Positions 33,154 through 44,730 of a stretch of 64,000 bases of DNA are shown piece by piece; the stretch's first letter is position 1, and every line of letters starts with the position of its first letter. The DNA lies in contig JADJVE010000004.1 of assembly GCA_016716715.1 (NCBI GenBank), forward strand, positions 124,001 to 188,000. Direction: 5' to 3'. Below the pieces are notes generated by a model that was not told where the DNA came from, did not search any database, and saw only the letters and a program-made list of their open reading frames with translations. A program made the position numbers and the translations under genes. This stretch comes from Acidobacteriota bacterium. Lineage in GTDB: Bacteria > Acidobacteriota > Thermoanaerobaculia > UBA5066.

Positions 33154-34946
33154 AGGGCGCGCGTCTTCTCGCCGTCCTCGGGGTGCTCGTGTCGGCGGGT
33201 TGCGCGTCCGTGCCGGCCGGCGAGCAGGCCGCCGCGCCGGCGCCCCCGTCGCCCGACGCCGTCGCGTTCGCGGCGCGGACCCAGGCGACGGACCTCTTCT
33301 ACCGCGGCAAGGCCTTCGCCCTTGCGGGCGACGCCGACTGCGCGCGTGAAGCGTTCCGCGGCGCGCTCGAGACCTTCCGCGCGGCGGCCCGCCCCGGCAA
33401 CGGGTCCGATACCGCGTTCGCGGGCGAGCTGTGGGAAAGCGTCGCCGTCTACCGGCCCGCCCTCGACGCCGCCGCCCGAACCGGCGAACCGGAGCGCGCG
33501 CCGGCGGAGGACCCGCGCGACAGCCTCGTGGCCGCGGCGCCGACGGCGAGCCCCGAGGAGTTCGAGAAGGCCCGGAGGGAGATCGCCGCCATCCCCTCGG
33601 GCGTCTCGTTCGACATCCCGATCGTCGTGAACGAGCAGGTGCTGCGCGCGGTCGCCTTCTACCAGTTCCGCATCCCGCTCGGCTTCGCGACGGCTCTGAA
33701 GCGCAGCGGCCGCTACATGGACCTGATGCGCGGCATCCTGAAGGAAGAGGGCGTCCCCGAGGACCTCGTCTACGTCGCGATGGTCGAGTCCGCCTTCAAG
33801 CACCACGCGCACTCGCGCGCCGCGGCGCACGGATTCTGGCAGTTCATCGAAGGCACCGGCCGCCGCTATGGCCTCCGTCGCACGCGCGAATACGACGAGC
33901 GCAGCGACGCCGTGAAGTCGACACGCGCCGCGGCCGCGTACTTCCGCGACCTGTACGAGATGTTCGGCGACTGGCACCTCGCGATGGCGGCCTACGACGC
34001 CGGCGAGGGCCGGATCCTGAAGGGCCTTCAGCGGACCGGGGCCCGCGACTTCTGGGGACTCGCGCAGGGCTCGACGCTGCTCCGCGAGACGCGCGACTAC
34101 GTTCCGTTCGTTCTCGCAACCGCGCTCATCGCCAAGGACCCGGCGCGCTTCGGGTTCGACGTCGTGCCCGACCCGCCGATCGCGTGGGACAGCGTGACCA
34201 TCACGAAGCCGGTCGACCTCGGCCGCGTGGCCGGGGCCCTCGGCGCGACGCTCCCGGAGCTCCAGCTCCTCAACAGCGAGCTCCGGACGCGCTCGACGCC
34301 GCACGGCGTCCCGTCGTACGACCTCAAGGTCCCGCCGGGCACCGCGGCGCTCGTCGTCGCCCGGCTGCCCGGCCTTCCCGCCGCGCCCGAGGTCGCCGAA
34401 AAGCGGATCACGGTGAAGAAGGGCGAAACGCTGACGAGGGTCGCCGCGCGTGCGGGCGTCTCCGTCTCCGAGTTGTGCGACTGGAACGACATCCCGCGAA
34501 CCGCGAGGCTCCAGAAGGGGACGGTCCTCGTGGTCCCGTCGCGCCCGAAGAATCAGCCGAGAGAGCAGCTCGCCGCGAAGTCCTCGAACCCGCAGGGAGA
34601 GATCCGCGCGGTCCCGACCCCGGCGTCCGCGATCACGCGCGCGTCGGACGTCGGCCCGTTCACGGCGGCGCCCGCCGCGGCGACCCCGGCCTCCCCTTCG
34701 GCCGCCGCACTCCCGGCGCGCGTCGAGATCCCGGCGGAGGGATTTGCAGAAGCGCGGGCCGTCCCCGCCAGCAGCGCCGCGGCCCGGAAGGTCAAGCACA
34801 CGGTCAAGCCCGGCGAAACTCTCTACTCTCTCGCCGCGCGATACGGGACGACGATCGACGCGATCCTCCGCGAGAACCGCCTGCGCTCGGCCCAGTCGCT
34901 CCGGGCGGGCCAGACGCTGACCCTCACGCTCGCCGTCCTGAACTGA
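33150..34946 (+). CDS. MltD-like lytic transglycosylase lipoprotein with two LysM domains
   Basis: 598 residues. A lipoprotein signal ends at Cys18 (LVSAGC). The SLT core at about 205-300 shows YVAMVESAFKHHAHSRAAAHG with the catalytic Glu, then GFWQFIEGTGRRYGL and MAAYDAGEGRILKGL. LysM domains at about 418-462 (VKKGETLTRVAARAGVSVSEL) and 547-595 (VKPGETLYSLAARYGTTIDAIL) bind peptidoglycan. This is the MltD arrangement, a membrane-bound murein hydrolase of the cell envelope. It overlaps the GTPase gene by 4 bases, so the two may act together in envelope or polarity functions (inference). Confidence 0.9.
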   Translation: MKGARLLAVLGVLVSAGCASVPAGEQAAAPAPPSPDAVAFAARTQATDLFYRGKAFALAGDADCAREAFRGALETFRAAARPGNGSDTAFAGELWESVAVYRPALDAAARTGEPERAPAEDPRDSLVAAAPTASPEEFEKARREIAAIPSGVSFDIPIVVNEQVLRAVAFYQFRIPLGFATALKRSGRYMDLMRGILKEEGVPEDLVYVAMVESAFKHHAHSRAAAHGFWQFIEGTGRRYGLRRTREYDERSDAVKSTRAAAAYFRDLYEMFGDWHLAMAAYDAGEGRILKGLQRTGARDFWGLAQGSTLLRETRDYVPFVLATALIAKDPARFGFDVVPDPPIAWDSVTITKPVDLGRVAGALGATLPELQLLNSELRTRSTPHGVPSYDLKVPPGTAALVVARLPGLPAAPEVAEKRITVKKGETLTRVAARAGVSVSELCDWNDIPRTARLQKGTVLVVPSRPKNQPREQLAAKSSNPQGEIRAVPTPASAITRASDVGPFTAAPAAATPASPSAAALPARVEIPAEGFAEARAVPASSAAARKVKHTVKPGETLYSLAARYGTTIDAILRENRLRSAQSLRAGQTLTLTLAVLN

Positions 34947-34959
34947 AGCGAGCGCTTCC

Positions 34960-36483
34960 ATGACGGTCGCTCGGGCGCACTCCGCGACGATCGTTGGCCT
35001 CGACGGGATTCCGGTGGTCGTCGAGTGCGCGATCGGCGCGGGCCTCCCGGGCCTGACTCTCGTCGGCCTGCCCGACGCCGCCGTGAAGGAAAGCCGCGAG
35101 CGCATCCGCTCGGCTCTCCGCCACGTCGGCTTCCCCGCTCCTCCAAAGAACGTCGTCGTGAACCTCGCGCCGGCCGACCTCCCGAAGTCCGGCACCGCGC
35201 TCGACCTCGCGGTCGCCCTCGCCATCCTCGCCGCGAACGGCGACGTCCCGGCCGAGGCGCTCGACGGCACGATGCTCGTCGGGGAGCTCGGGTTGGACGG
35301 CGCCCTCCGGCCGGTGCCCGGAGTTCTCGCGCTGGCCGAGGTTGCCCGCCGCGAGGGAAAAGCAATCCTCGTCCCCACCGAGAACGCGATGGAAGCCGCC
35401 GCCCTCAGCGACCTCGATGTACGTGCGGCCGACCATCTTGGTGCGGCCATCGCTCACCTTCTAGGAAAAATCCCCCTCCCAAGAGCCGAGCCCGAGAACC
35501 GCTTGGCGGTCGAGGAGGAGCAGCCCGACCTCGGGGACGTCCGCGGCCAGGCCGTCGCGCGGCGCGCCCTCGAAATCGCCGCCGCCGGCGGCCACAACCT
35601 TCTGATGACGGGACCGCCCGGGTCGGGCAAGACGATGCTCGCGCGGCGGCTGCCGGGCCTCCTTCCGCCGCTCTCGCGCGAAGAAAGCCTCGAAGTCACG
35701 CGCATCTGGAGCGTCGCCGGCCGGCTGCCCGCGCGGAGCGGGCTCCTCGTCCAGCGCCCGTTCCGGTCGCCGCACCACGGCGCGTCGGCCGCGGCGCTGG
35801 CGGGCGGCGGCTCCGATCCGCGCCCCGGCGAACTTTCCCTCGCCCACTACGGAGTCCTCTTCCTCGACGAGCTGCCGGAGTTCCGGCGCGACGCGCTCGA
35901 GGCGCTCCGCGAGCCACTCGAAGACGGGGTCGTCTCGGTCGCCCGCGCCGCCGGCGCGCGGACGTTCCCCGCGCGCTTCCTGTTCGTCGCGGCGATGAAC
36001 CCCTGCCCGTGCGGCCATCGGGGAGACCCGCGCCGCGCGTGCGCGTGCTCCCCTCGTGATGTGGCCCGTTACCGCCGGAAGATCTCGGGTCCGCTGCTGG
36101 ACCGGATCGACCTCCACGTGGAGGTGCCGGCCCTCTCGTCTTCCGATTTCGGAGCGGACGGCGACGGGGAGCCCTCCCGTGCCGTGCGGGCCAGGGTCGT
36201 GGCCGCCCGGGAGGTCCAGCGGGCCCGCACGGGCGATCCGCGGCTCGTCAACGCGGCCCTTTCCGGCCGTTCCGGACGGGCCGCTCTCAAGCCGACCCCC
36301 GACGCCAAGGTCCTTCTCGACCGGGCCGTCGACCGGCTCACGCTCTCGGCCCGCGCCTACCAGCGCGTCCTGCGGGTGTCCCGGACGATTGCCGACCTCG
36401 CAGGCAAGGCCTCGGCCGGAGCGGCGGAGGTGGCGGAAGCGCTGCGCTTCAGGCCCGGGCGGGAGGCGTCTGAATCACCGTAA
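34960..36483 (+). CDS. comM: YifB/ComM-family Mg-chelatase-like AAA+ ATPase
   Basis: 507 residues. N-terminal ChlI domain (ATIVGLDGIPVVVECAIGAGLPGLTLVGLPDAAVKESRERI), then AAA+ Walker A GPPGSGKTMLARRLPGLLPPL (about 210), Walker B GVLFLDELPEF, and the Cys cluster NPCPCGHRGDPRRACACSP before the C-terminal lid. ComM is a hexameric helicase that extends branch migration when incoming DNA is integrated during natural transformation. One AT-rich word (35455-35476) encodes HLLGKIP at the junction of the two domains. The gene sits upstream of M23 and secA but has its own apparent end signal. Confidence 0.9.
   Translation: MTVARAHSATIVGLDGIPVVVECAIGAGLPGLTLVGLPDAAVKESRERIRSALRHVGFPAPPKNVVVNLAPADLPKSGTALDLAVALAILAANGDVPAEALDGTMLVGELGLDGALRPVPGVLALAEVARREGKAILVPTENAMEAAALSDLDVRAADHLGAAIAHLLGKIPLPRAEPENRLAVEEEQPDLGDVRGQAVARRALEIAAAGGHNLLMTGPPGSGKTMLARRLPGLLPPLSREESLEVTRIWSVAGRLPARSGLLVQRPFRSPHHGASAAALAGGGSDPRPGELSLAHYGVLFLDELPEFRRDALEALREPLEDGVVSVARAAGARTFPARFLFVAAMNPCPCGHRGDPRRACACSPRDVARYRRKISGPLLDRIDLHVEVPALSSSDFGADGDGEPSRAVRARVVAAREVQRARTGDPRLVNAALSGRSGRAALKPTPDAKVLLDRAVDRLTLSARAYQRVLRVSRTIADLAGKASAGAAEVAEALRFRPGREASESP
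35455..35476 (+). repeat. Dispersed AT-rich word in comM
   Basis: CACCTTCTAGGAAAAATCCC then CC, a diverged copy encoding HLLGKIP between the ChlI and AAA+ domains. Confidence 0.5.
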
Positions 36484-36525
36484 GTCGTTGATAAACGGCC
36501 GGTTTTCATGATGCATCCAATTCAC

Positions 36526-36531
36526 TTGACA
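36526..36531 (+). promoter_or_regulatory. TTGACA -35-like hexamer
   Basis: A perfect TTGACA in the AT-rich comM/M23 gap, but the -10 at the right distance (CAAATT, 36549-36554) is poor, and a terminator-like structure follows within 60 bases. Confidence 0.3.
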
Positions 36532-36571
36532 GGTTCCAATCGGGGGCTCAAATTCACCCCGCACACTTCAG

Positions 36572-36601
36572 GGCCTTCTTGGGTAGGCCGTGCTTTTTTT
36601 T
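36572..36601 (+). terminator. Rho-independent terminator, probably for comM
   Basis: Stem GGCCT (36572-36576) and AGGCC (36585-36589) with an 8-base loop, then GTGC and a run of eight T (36594-36601). It could also end a short leader made from the TTGACA just upstream. Confidence 0.55.
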
Positions 36602-36647
36602 GTCCGGGAAGTTCCTGGAACGCACGAGCAGTAACGAGCGAGACGAG

Positions 36648-37526
36648 ATGCCGAAGCGCGAGCACACGATCATCTTCGTGCCCCATGCGAAAGCGCGTTT
36701 CAGGCAGTTCCACGTCTCCTCGCGGCTGCTCTGGGGTCTCGGCGCCGCGTTCCTGACGGCCGTCTTCCTGGGCGCCACCTTCTCGATCCTCTGGGTGCGC
36801 TCCATCAACAAGAACCGCGAGGTCACGGCGATCCTGGCCGAGAACTCCGACCTGCGCACCCGCGCGGCCCTCACGAACGCCCGCCTCGAGTCGCTCGAGA
36901 AGCAGCTGGCCGAGTTCGAGGACCGCACCCGCCGCCTCTCGATCGTCGCCGGCCTCTCGGCCGTGCGCGACCCCGGCACCGGCGGCGTCGGCGGCCTGTC
37001 CGCGGCTCCGATCGATCCATCCGCTTCGGCCGACTCGGGGCTCACCGAGGCCGGCCGCCGCGGCGCCCTCCTCTCGTCGCGCCTCCAGCTCGTCGAAAAG
37101 CGGCTGGCGACGCAGGCCGACCAGCTCGCGCTCACGCCGACGATCGCTCCCGCCGCCGGTGTCCTGACGGCCGGCTTCGGCCAGCGGCCCGATCCCTTCA
37201 CCGGCCACCCCGAGTACCACCCCGGAATCGACATCTCGACGCCCGCGGGCAACCGCATCGTCGCGCCCGCCTCCGGCACGGTCGTGAGGGTGGGCGTCGA
37301 CAAGGGCTACGGGCGGTTCGTCCAGATCGCCCACGGCTACGGCGTCACGACGCTTTTCGGCCACCTGCAGGCGGCGCGCGTCGCCGAAGGCCAACGCGTC
37401 AAGCGGGGCGACCTCGTCGCCCTCGTCGGCTCCACGGGCCGCTCGACCGGCCCCCACCTCCATTACGAGGTGCGCGTGGACGGCAAGCCGTCGAACCCGC
37501 TCGACTACGTGTTGAACGCCTTCTAA
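36648..37526 (+). CDS. M23 (LytM) peptidase-domain membrane protein
   Basis: 292 residues from ATG 36648. One N-terminal membrane helix (about 25-46: LWGLGAAFLTAVFLGATFSIL), a coiled-coil region (about 55-90), and a C-terminal M23 domain with HPEYHPGIDIST (zinc His and Asp) and GPHLHYEVRVDG (zinc His). It would be a periplasmic murein endopeptidase or, like EnvC and NlpD relatives, an amidase activator; all key zinc ligands are visible, which favours the former. Its stop overlaps an AT-rich word (37522-37530). A longer frame to 36579 is unlikely, because residues before MPKREH are poor. Confidence 0.88.
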   Translation: MPKREHTIIFVPHAKARFRQFHVSSRLLWGLGAAFLTAVFLGATFSILWVRSINKNREVTAILAENSDLRTRAALTNARLESLEKQLAEFEDRTRRLSIVAGLSAVRDPGTGGVGGLSAAPIDPSASADSGLTEAGRRGALLSSRLQLVEKRLATQADQLALTPTIAPAAGVLTAGFGQRPDPFTGHPEYHPGIDISTPAGNRIVAPASGTVVRVGVDKGYGRFVQIAHGYGVTTLFGHLQAARVAEGQRVKRGDLVALVGSTGRSTGPHLHYEVRVDGKPSNPLDYVLNAF

Positions 37527-37538
37527 GAATCCCTCTCC
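37519..37538 (+). repeat. Dispersed AT-rich word at M23 gene stop
   Basis: GCCTTCTAAGAATCCCTC, core 37522-37530. The TAA of the core is the M23 gene's stop codon, the only copy seen at a gene end. Confidence 0.5.
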
Positions 37539-37585
37539 TGCTAAACTCCCCGTTCTTCGCGCGAAGCGCGCGGAGCCCACCTTTC

Positions 37586-40423
<2,838 letters not shown>

Positions 40424-40444
40424 ACGCGTCCCCGTCTTCCCCCG

Positions 40445-40461
40445 TGTGGTATGAATCCACA
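40445..40461. promoter_or_regulatory. Hairpin and -10 box at guaB start
   Basis: TGTGG-TATGAAT-CCACA (40445-40461). The spacer carries a TATGAA -10-like box (40450-40455) 5 bases before ATG 40461, whose A is in the 3' arm. It could be a leaderless promoter with a repressor site. Confidence 0.4.
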
Positions 40462-41933
40462 TGGTGAATGACCGGGACATCCCTCTCGCCCTGACCTTCG
40501 ACGACGTCCTCCTCCTCCCCGCCCACTCCCGCGTCCACCCCGCCGACACCGACCTCAGGACCCGCCTGACGGACGGGATCCTGCTGAACATCCCCGTGTT
40601 GTCGGCCGCAATGGACACCGTCACGGAGTCCCGCCTCGCGATCGCGATGGCGCAGAACGGCGGCCTCGGCGTCATTCACAAGAACTTCACGATCGAGGCG
40701 CAGGCCGCCGAGGTCGACAAGGTGAAACGCTCCGAGAGCGGGATGATCGTCGACCCCGTCACCTGCCGCCCGACGCAGAAGATCTCGGAAGCGCTCGAGG
40801 TCATGGCGAACTTCCGGATCTCCGGCGTTCCCGTCGTGGACGAGCGCGGCAAGCTGGTCGGCATCCTGACGAACCGGGACCTCCGCTTCGAAACGCGCAT
40901 GGACCTCCCCATTTCCGAGCGGATGACGAAGGAGAACCTCGTCACGTGCCCGCCCGGGACGACGCTCGAGCAGGCCAAGGAGCTCCTCCACCGCCACCGG
41001 ATCGAAAAGCTCCTCGTCGTCGACCGCGGCGGCAACCTCAAGGGCCTCATCACCGTCAAGGACATCCAGAAGCAGATCAAGTACCCGAACGCCTGCAAGG
41101 ACTCGCTCGGCCGCCTGCGCGTCGCCGCGGCCGTCGGGGCTTCGGCCGACCTCAAGGACCGGGCCCGCGAGCTCATCGCGGCGAAGGTCGACCTTCTCGT
41201 CCTCGACTCGTCGCACGGCCACAGCGAGGGCGTCCTCAAGGGCCTCGCCGCGCTCAAGAAGGCCTTCCCGTCGACGCCGGTCCTCGCGGGCAACGTGGCG
41301 ACGGCCGAGGGCACACGCGACCTCGTCAAGCGCGGCGCCGACGCCGTGAAGATCGGGATCGGGCCCGGCTCGATCTGCACGACGCGCGTCGTCACGGGCG
41401 CCGGCGTCCCGCAGATCCACGCGATCCTCGAGGCCGTCAAGGGCATCGGGAAGTCGCGCGTGACGCTCGTCGCGGACGGCGGGATCAAGTTCTCCGGCGA
41501 CGTCACGAAGGCGCTCGCCGCCGGGGCGCACTCCGTGATGATCGGGAGCCTCTTCGCGGGGACGGACGAGGCGCCCGGCGAGACGATCCTCTACCAGGGG
41601 CGCACGTTCAAGGCGTACCGGGGCATGGGCTCGCTCGGCGCGATGAAGCAGGGCTCGGCGGACCGCTACTTCCAGGACGAGGAAGAGCCGCGCAAGATGG
41701 TCCCGGAGGGGATCGAGGGCATGGTCCCGTACAAGGGCCCCGTCTCGACGCTCCTCGGCCAGCTCACGGGCGGCGTGCGGTCGGGCATGGGCCTGTCGGG
41801 GGCGGCCACGCTGCCGGACCTCGTCAAGAAGGCGAAGTTCGTGCGGATCACGGCGGCCGGGCTCAAGGAGAGCCACGCGCACGACGTGATCATCACGAAG
41901 GAAGCGCCGAACTACCGCCGGGAAGAGATCTGA
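40461..41933 (+). CDS. guaB: IMP dehydrogenase
   Basis: 490 residues. Oxidises IMP to XMP, the committed step to GMP. Seen are LTFDDVLLLPAHSRV, a CBS pair (about 95-205), AAVGASADLKDRARELIAAKVDLLVLDSSHGHS, the NAD/IMP loop with catalytic Cys GIGPGSICTTRVVTGAGVPQ, MGSLGAMKQGSADRYF and GVRSGMGLSGA. ATG 40461 follows the TGTGG/CCACA hairpin. The downstream methyltransferase frame overlaps its stop. Confidence 0.97.
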   Translation: MVNDRDIPLALTFDDVLLLPAHSRVHPADTDLRTRLTDGILLNIPVLSAAMDTVTESRLAIAMAQNGGLGVIHKNFTIEAQAAEVDKVKRSESGMIVDPVTCRPTQKISEALEVMANFRISGVPVVDERGKLVGILTNRDLRFETRMDLPISERMTKENLVTCPPGTTLEQAKELLHRHRIEKLLVVDRGGNLKGLITVKDIQKQIKYPNACKDSLGRLRVAAAVGASADLKDRARELIAAKVDLLVLDSSHGHSEGVLKGLAALKKAFPSTPVLAGNVATAEGTRDLVKRGADAVKIGIGPGSICTTRVVTGAGVPQIHAILEAVKGIGKSRVTLVADGGIKFSGDVTKALAAGAHSVMIGSLFAGTDEAPGETILYQGRTFKAYRGMGSLGAMKQGSADRYFQDEEEPRKMVPEGIEGMVPYKGPVSTLLGQLTGGVRSGMGLSGAATLPDLVKKAKFVRITAAGLKESHAHDVIITKEAPNYRREEI

Positions 41934-42688
41934 GCGGACCGGTCTTCAACGACCACTTCTCGGGGCACGCCGGCGACTACGCGCGCTACCGGCCCGTCTA
42001 CCCGCCGGAGCTCTTCGACGCCGTCGCCGCGCTCGTGGCGAGGCACACGCTCTGCTGGGACGCCGGCACCGGCAGCGGCCAGGCGGCGTGCGGGCTCGCG
42101 GACCATTTCGCCGAGGTCGTCGCGACGGACGCGAGCGCCGAGCAGATCGCTCACGCGGCGCCGTGCCCCGGCGTGACCTATCGCGTCGCGCCGGCCGAGG
42201 AACCCGGGCTCGACGACGCGAGCGTCGATCTCGTGACCGTGGGACAAGCGGTTCACTGGTTCGATCAGAAGAGATTCTTCGAAAGTGTGAGAAGGGTCGG
42301 GGCTCCGGGCGGCGCCGTCGCGGTATGGGCCTACGATCTCTTTCAGGTTCCCGAATCGACGCGGCTGGAAGCGGTCTTTCACGCCTTCCACGCAACCGTG
42401 GAGGCGTACTGGCCCCCCGAACGCGCACTCGTCGCCCGGCACTACGCCGATCTTCTCTTCCCTTTCAAAGAAATCCCCGTTCCGGCGGTGACCATGACGG
42501 CCGACTGGAGCCTGGAGAGGGTCCTCGGATACCTTTCGACGTGGTCCGCGGTAAAGCGCTGCGCGAGAGAGACGGGCCGCGACCCGATCGCCGAGTTCGA
42601 ATCGGCATTCGCCGCGGCCTGGGGCGATCCCGTGGAGCCGAAGACGATCTCGTGGCCGCTCATCCTGCGCGCCGGCCGGATCGCCTGA
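41930..42688 (+). CDS. Class I SAM methyltransferase, likely CTG start
   Basis: About 252 residues. The opening FNDHFSGHAGDYARYRPVYPPELFD is the usual start of a large family of small-molecule methyltransferases. The SAM motif is WDAGTGSGQAACGLA, followed by VTVGQAVHWFD, with a C-terminal YLSTWSAVKR segment seen in relatives. The frame has no ATG, GTG or TTG near the conserved opening; CTG at 41930 overlaps the guaB stop as CTGA and has GGAAGAG upstream, so CTG is the best candidate. Substrate unknown. Two AT-rich words encode RFFESVRR and PFKEIPV. Confidence 0.75.
   Translation: MSGPVFNDHFSGHAGDYARYRPVYPPELFDAVAALVARHTLCWDAGTGSGQAACGLADHFAEVVATDASAEQIAHAAPCPGVTYRVAPAEEPGLDDASVDLVTVGQAVHWFDQKRFFESVRRVGAPGGAVAVWAYDLFQVPESTRLEAVFHAFHATVEAYWPPERALVARHYADLLFPFKEIPVPAVTMTADWSLERVLGYLSTWSAVKRCARETGRDPIAEFESAFAAAWGDPVEPKTISWPLILRAGRIA
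42268..42289 (-). repeat. Dispersed AT-rich word in methyltransferase
   Basis: The - strand reads CACACTTTCGAAGAATCTC then TTC; encodes KRFFESV. Confidence 0.45.
42460..42478 (+). repeat. Dispersed AT-rich word in methyltransferase
   Basis: CCCTTTCAAAGAAATCCCC; encodes FPFKEIP. Confidence 0.6.
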
Positions 42689-42700
42689 CGGAGCGGCAAT

Positions 42701-43360
42701 TCACGGCGCAGAGCGGGAGGCTCTCCACGAGACCGGAGGCCTCGTACCCGAGCGGTACTCGCCCGCAAGGGTCCCGTCGGGGAGGAGCTCGCCGTCGTAA
42801 CGGTAGACGTGGACTCCGTCGAAGACGGTCAGGAGCATCCGCTCGCCGTCGAACCAGCCATGGAGCGCGCCGTAGTCGCCCGTGACGGAGAGGAGAGTCC
42901 CCGTCAGGACCGCGCCCTTCTGTGCGAACACACCCGTGAGCTTCTCGACCTTGCCGGGCGCTCCGCCGACCTCGACGGCCCACGAGCCGGCGAGGGATTT
43001 CCCGTCCTTCGGGGCGGGCGGCAGAGGCGGCGCCGCGCGCGACGCCGTGAACGGAACCTCGGCGACGCCCGAGATGACCGTGCGGCGGTACGTCCCCTCC
43101 AGCGCGTCGCCGGCGCGCGTCGCCGTGATCGTCATGTCGTAGCTCGCGATCGCGAGCACCAGCGTCGTTCCGTCCCACGCCACGGACGACAGCGGCGACT
43201 CGACGCCGGCGTTCACGAGGGCGCCGGAGAGCTTCCCGCCCTTCCCCGCCGCGATGCGGACGTCGAAATGGACGGGGTATTCGGACGTCGGCACGAGCGC
43301 GGCGTGCCAGAGGCCCGCAGGCGCCGCCGCCAGGAGCAGCGCGAGAAGAGGAGCGCTCAT
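42701..43360 (-). CDS. Secreted hypothetical protein
   Basis: 219 residues with a short signal peptide (MSAPLLALLLAAAPAG). The remainder is beta-rich and contains two similar halves (SGALVNAGVESPLSSVAWDGTTLVLAI and TGTLLSVTGDYGALHGWFDGERMLLTV), suggesting a duplicated sandwich domain. It resembles N-terminal domains found before thioredoxin folds in secreted proteins, but no thioredoxin motif is present. ATG 43360 overlaps the rarA stop by 4 bases. Function not recognised. Confidence 0.65.
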   Translation of the reverse strand: MSAPLLALLLAAAPAGLWHAALVPTSEYPVHFDVRIAAGKGGKLSGALVNAGVESPLSSVAWDGTTLVLAIASYDMTITATRAGDALEGTYRRTVISGVAEVPFTASRAAPPLPPAPKDGKSLAGSWAVEVGGAPGKVEKLTGVFAQKGAVLTGTLLSVTGDYGALHGWFDGERMLLTVFDGVHVYRYDGELLPDGTLAGEYRSGTRPPVSWRASRSAP

Positions 43361-44730
43361 TTCTTCCGCAGCTTCTCGCGCAGCGCGCGGAGCGCGTCGG
43401 CGCGCTCCTTGAGCGCTTTCTCGCGCCCTTCGCCGTCCGGCCGGTAGTAGTTCCGGCCCTGGAGCGCGTCCGGCAGGCAGGAGAGGCCCGCCGTTTTCTC
43501 CGGCAGGTCGTGCGCGTAGCGGTAGCCCTTGCCGTAGCCCGCGTCCTTCATGAGCTTCGTCGGCGCGTTGCGGATCGCGAGGGGCGGCGGCAGGTTCGGC
43601 TGCTCGCGGATGTCGTCCGCGGCCTCGCCGTACGCGACGTAGAGCGCGTTCGACTTGGGCGCGAGCGCGAGGTAGACCGCGATCTCCGAGAGCGCGAGCG
43701 CGCCCTCGGGCATCCCGATGAAATGTACGGCGTCCTTCACCGCAACCGCGAGGACGAGCGCCTGCGGGTCCGCGAGGCCGACGTCCTCCGACGCGAACCG
43801 CACGAGGCGGCGCGCGACGTAGAGAGGGTCCTCCCCCGCCTCGAGCATCCGCGCGAGCCAGTAGAGCGACGCGTCGACGTCCGAGTCGCGGAGCGACTTG
43901 TGGAGCGCCGAGATGATGTTGAAGTGCTCTTCCCCGGACTTGTCGTAGAGAAGGACCTTCCGCTTGAAGAGGTCCTCGAGGACGGGGACCGAGAGGACGG
44001 GAAGAGGAGAGGAGGAAAAAGAAATTGCTTCTGAAAGGAGTTGGGCGGCGGCGGCCTCCAAGGCAGTGAGCGCCCTTCGGGCATCGCCATCGGCAAAGCG
44101 TCCTAACCATTCGAAGGAATCTTCATCCACCGTCACCAGCGAGTTGAGGCCCCTCGTGGGGTCCGCCAGCGCCCTCTTCATCAGCAGAACGAGGTCTTTC
44201 TCTTCGATCGCCGGCAGGATGACGACGCGCAGCCGCGAGAGGAGCGCCCCGTTGAGTTCGAACGACGGGTTCTCGGTCGTGGCGCCGACGAGGACGATGT
44301 CGCCCGCCTCGACGAACGGCAGGAACGCGTCCTGCTGCGCGCGGTTGAAGCGGTGGATCTCGTCCACGAAGAGGAGCGTGCGCCGGCCGCGCCGCCGCGC
44401 CCGCGCGGCCTCCTCCATGACCGTCTTGATCTCCTTGATGCCGGAGGTGACGGCCGAAAACGCGAGGAAGCGCGCTTTCGTCTTCGCGGCGATGATCCGC
44501 GCGAGCGTCGTCTTGCCGCTCCCCGGCGGGCCCCAGAAAACGAGGGACGGCACGCGGTCGGCCGCGATCGCGCGCGCGAGGAAAGACGACTCGCCGACGA
44601 GGTCCGGCGGTCCTGCGACCTCGGAAAGCTCGCGCGGCCGCATGCGGTCCGCGAGCGGTGCGTCGGAGGGGGGCTCGGCTCCAGGCGACGGAAGCTCGTC
44701 GTCGAACAGGTCGCCCGGAGACTCGGCCAT
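43357..44730 (-). CDS. rarA: Replication-associated recombination protein A (RarA/MgsA ATPase)
   Basis: 457 residues. AAA+ ATPase of the clamp-loader family that acts at stalled forks. MRPRELSEVAGPPDLVG, Walker A FWGPPGSGKTTLARIIA (about 64-80), Walker B LLFVDEIHRFNRAQQDAFLP, sensor 1 GATTENPSF, and the C-terminal HFNIISALHKSLRDSDVDASLYWLARM are all diagnostic. Two AT-rich words lie at 44021 and 44107, the former beside a Ser run (SFSSSPLP). Overlaps the TPR gene by one base. Confidence 0.94.
   Translation of the reverse strand: MAESPGDLFDDELPSPGAEPPSDAPLADRMRPRELSEVAGPPDLVGESSFLARAIAADRVPSLVFWGPPGSGKTTLARIIAAKTKARFLAFSAVTSGIKEIKTVMEEAARARRRGRRTLLFVDEIHRFNRAQQDAFLPFVEAGDIVLVGATTENPSFELNGALLSRLRVVILPAIEEKDLVLLMKRALADPTRGLNSLVTVDEDSFEWLGRFADGDARRALTALEAAAAQLLSEAISFSSSPLPVLSVPVLEDLFKRKVLLYDKSGEEHFNIISALHKSLRDSDVDASLYWLARMLEAGEDPLYVARRLVRFASEDVGLADPQALVLAVAVKDAVHFIGMPEGALALSEIAVYLALAPKSNALYVAYGEAADDIREQPNLPPPLAIRNAPTKLMKDAGYGKGYRYAHDLPEKTAGLSCLPDALQGRNYYRPDGEGREKALKERADALRALREKLRKK
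44021..44038 (-). repeat. Dispersed AT-rich word in rarA
   Basis: The - strand reads CCTTTCAGAAGCAATTTC then TTTTTCCTCCTC; encodes LSEAISFSSS. Confidence 0.45.
44107..44128 (+). repeat. Dispersed AT-rich word in rarA
   Basis: CCATTCGAAGGAATCTTCAT then CC; encodes DEDSFEW on the - strand. Confidence 0.5.
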
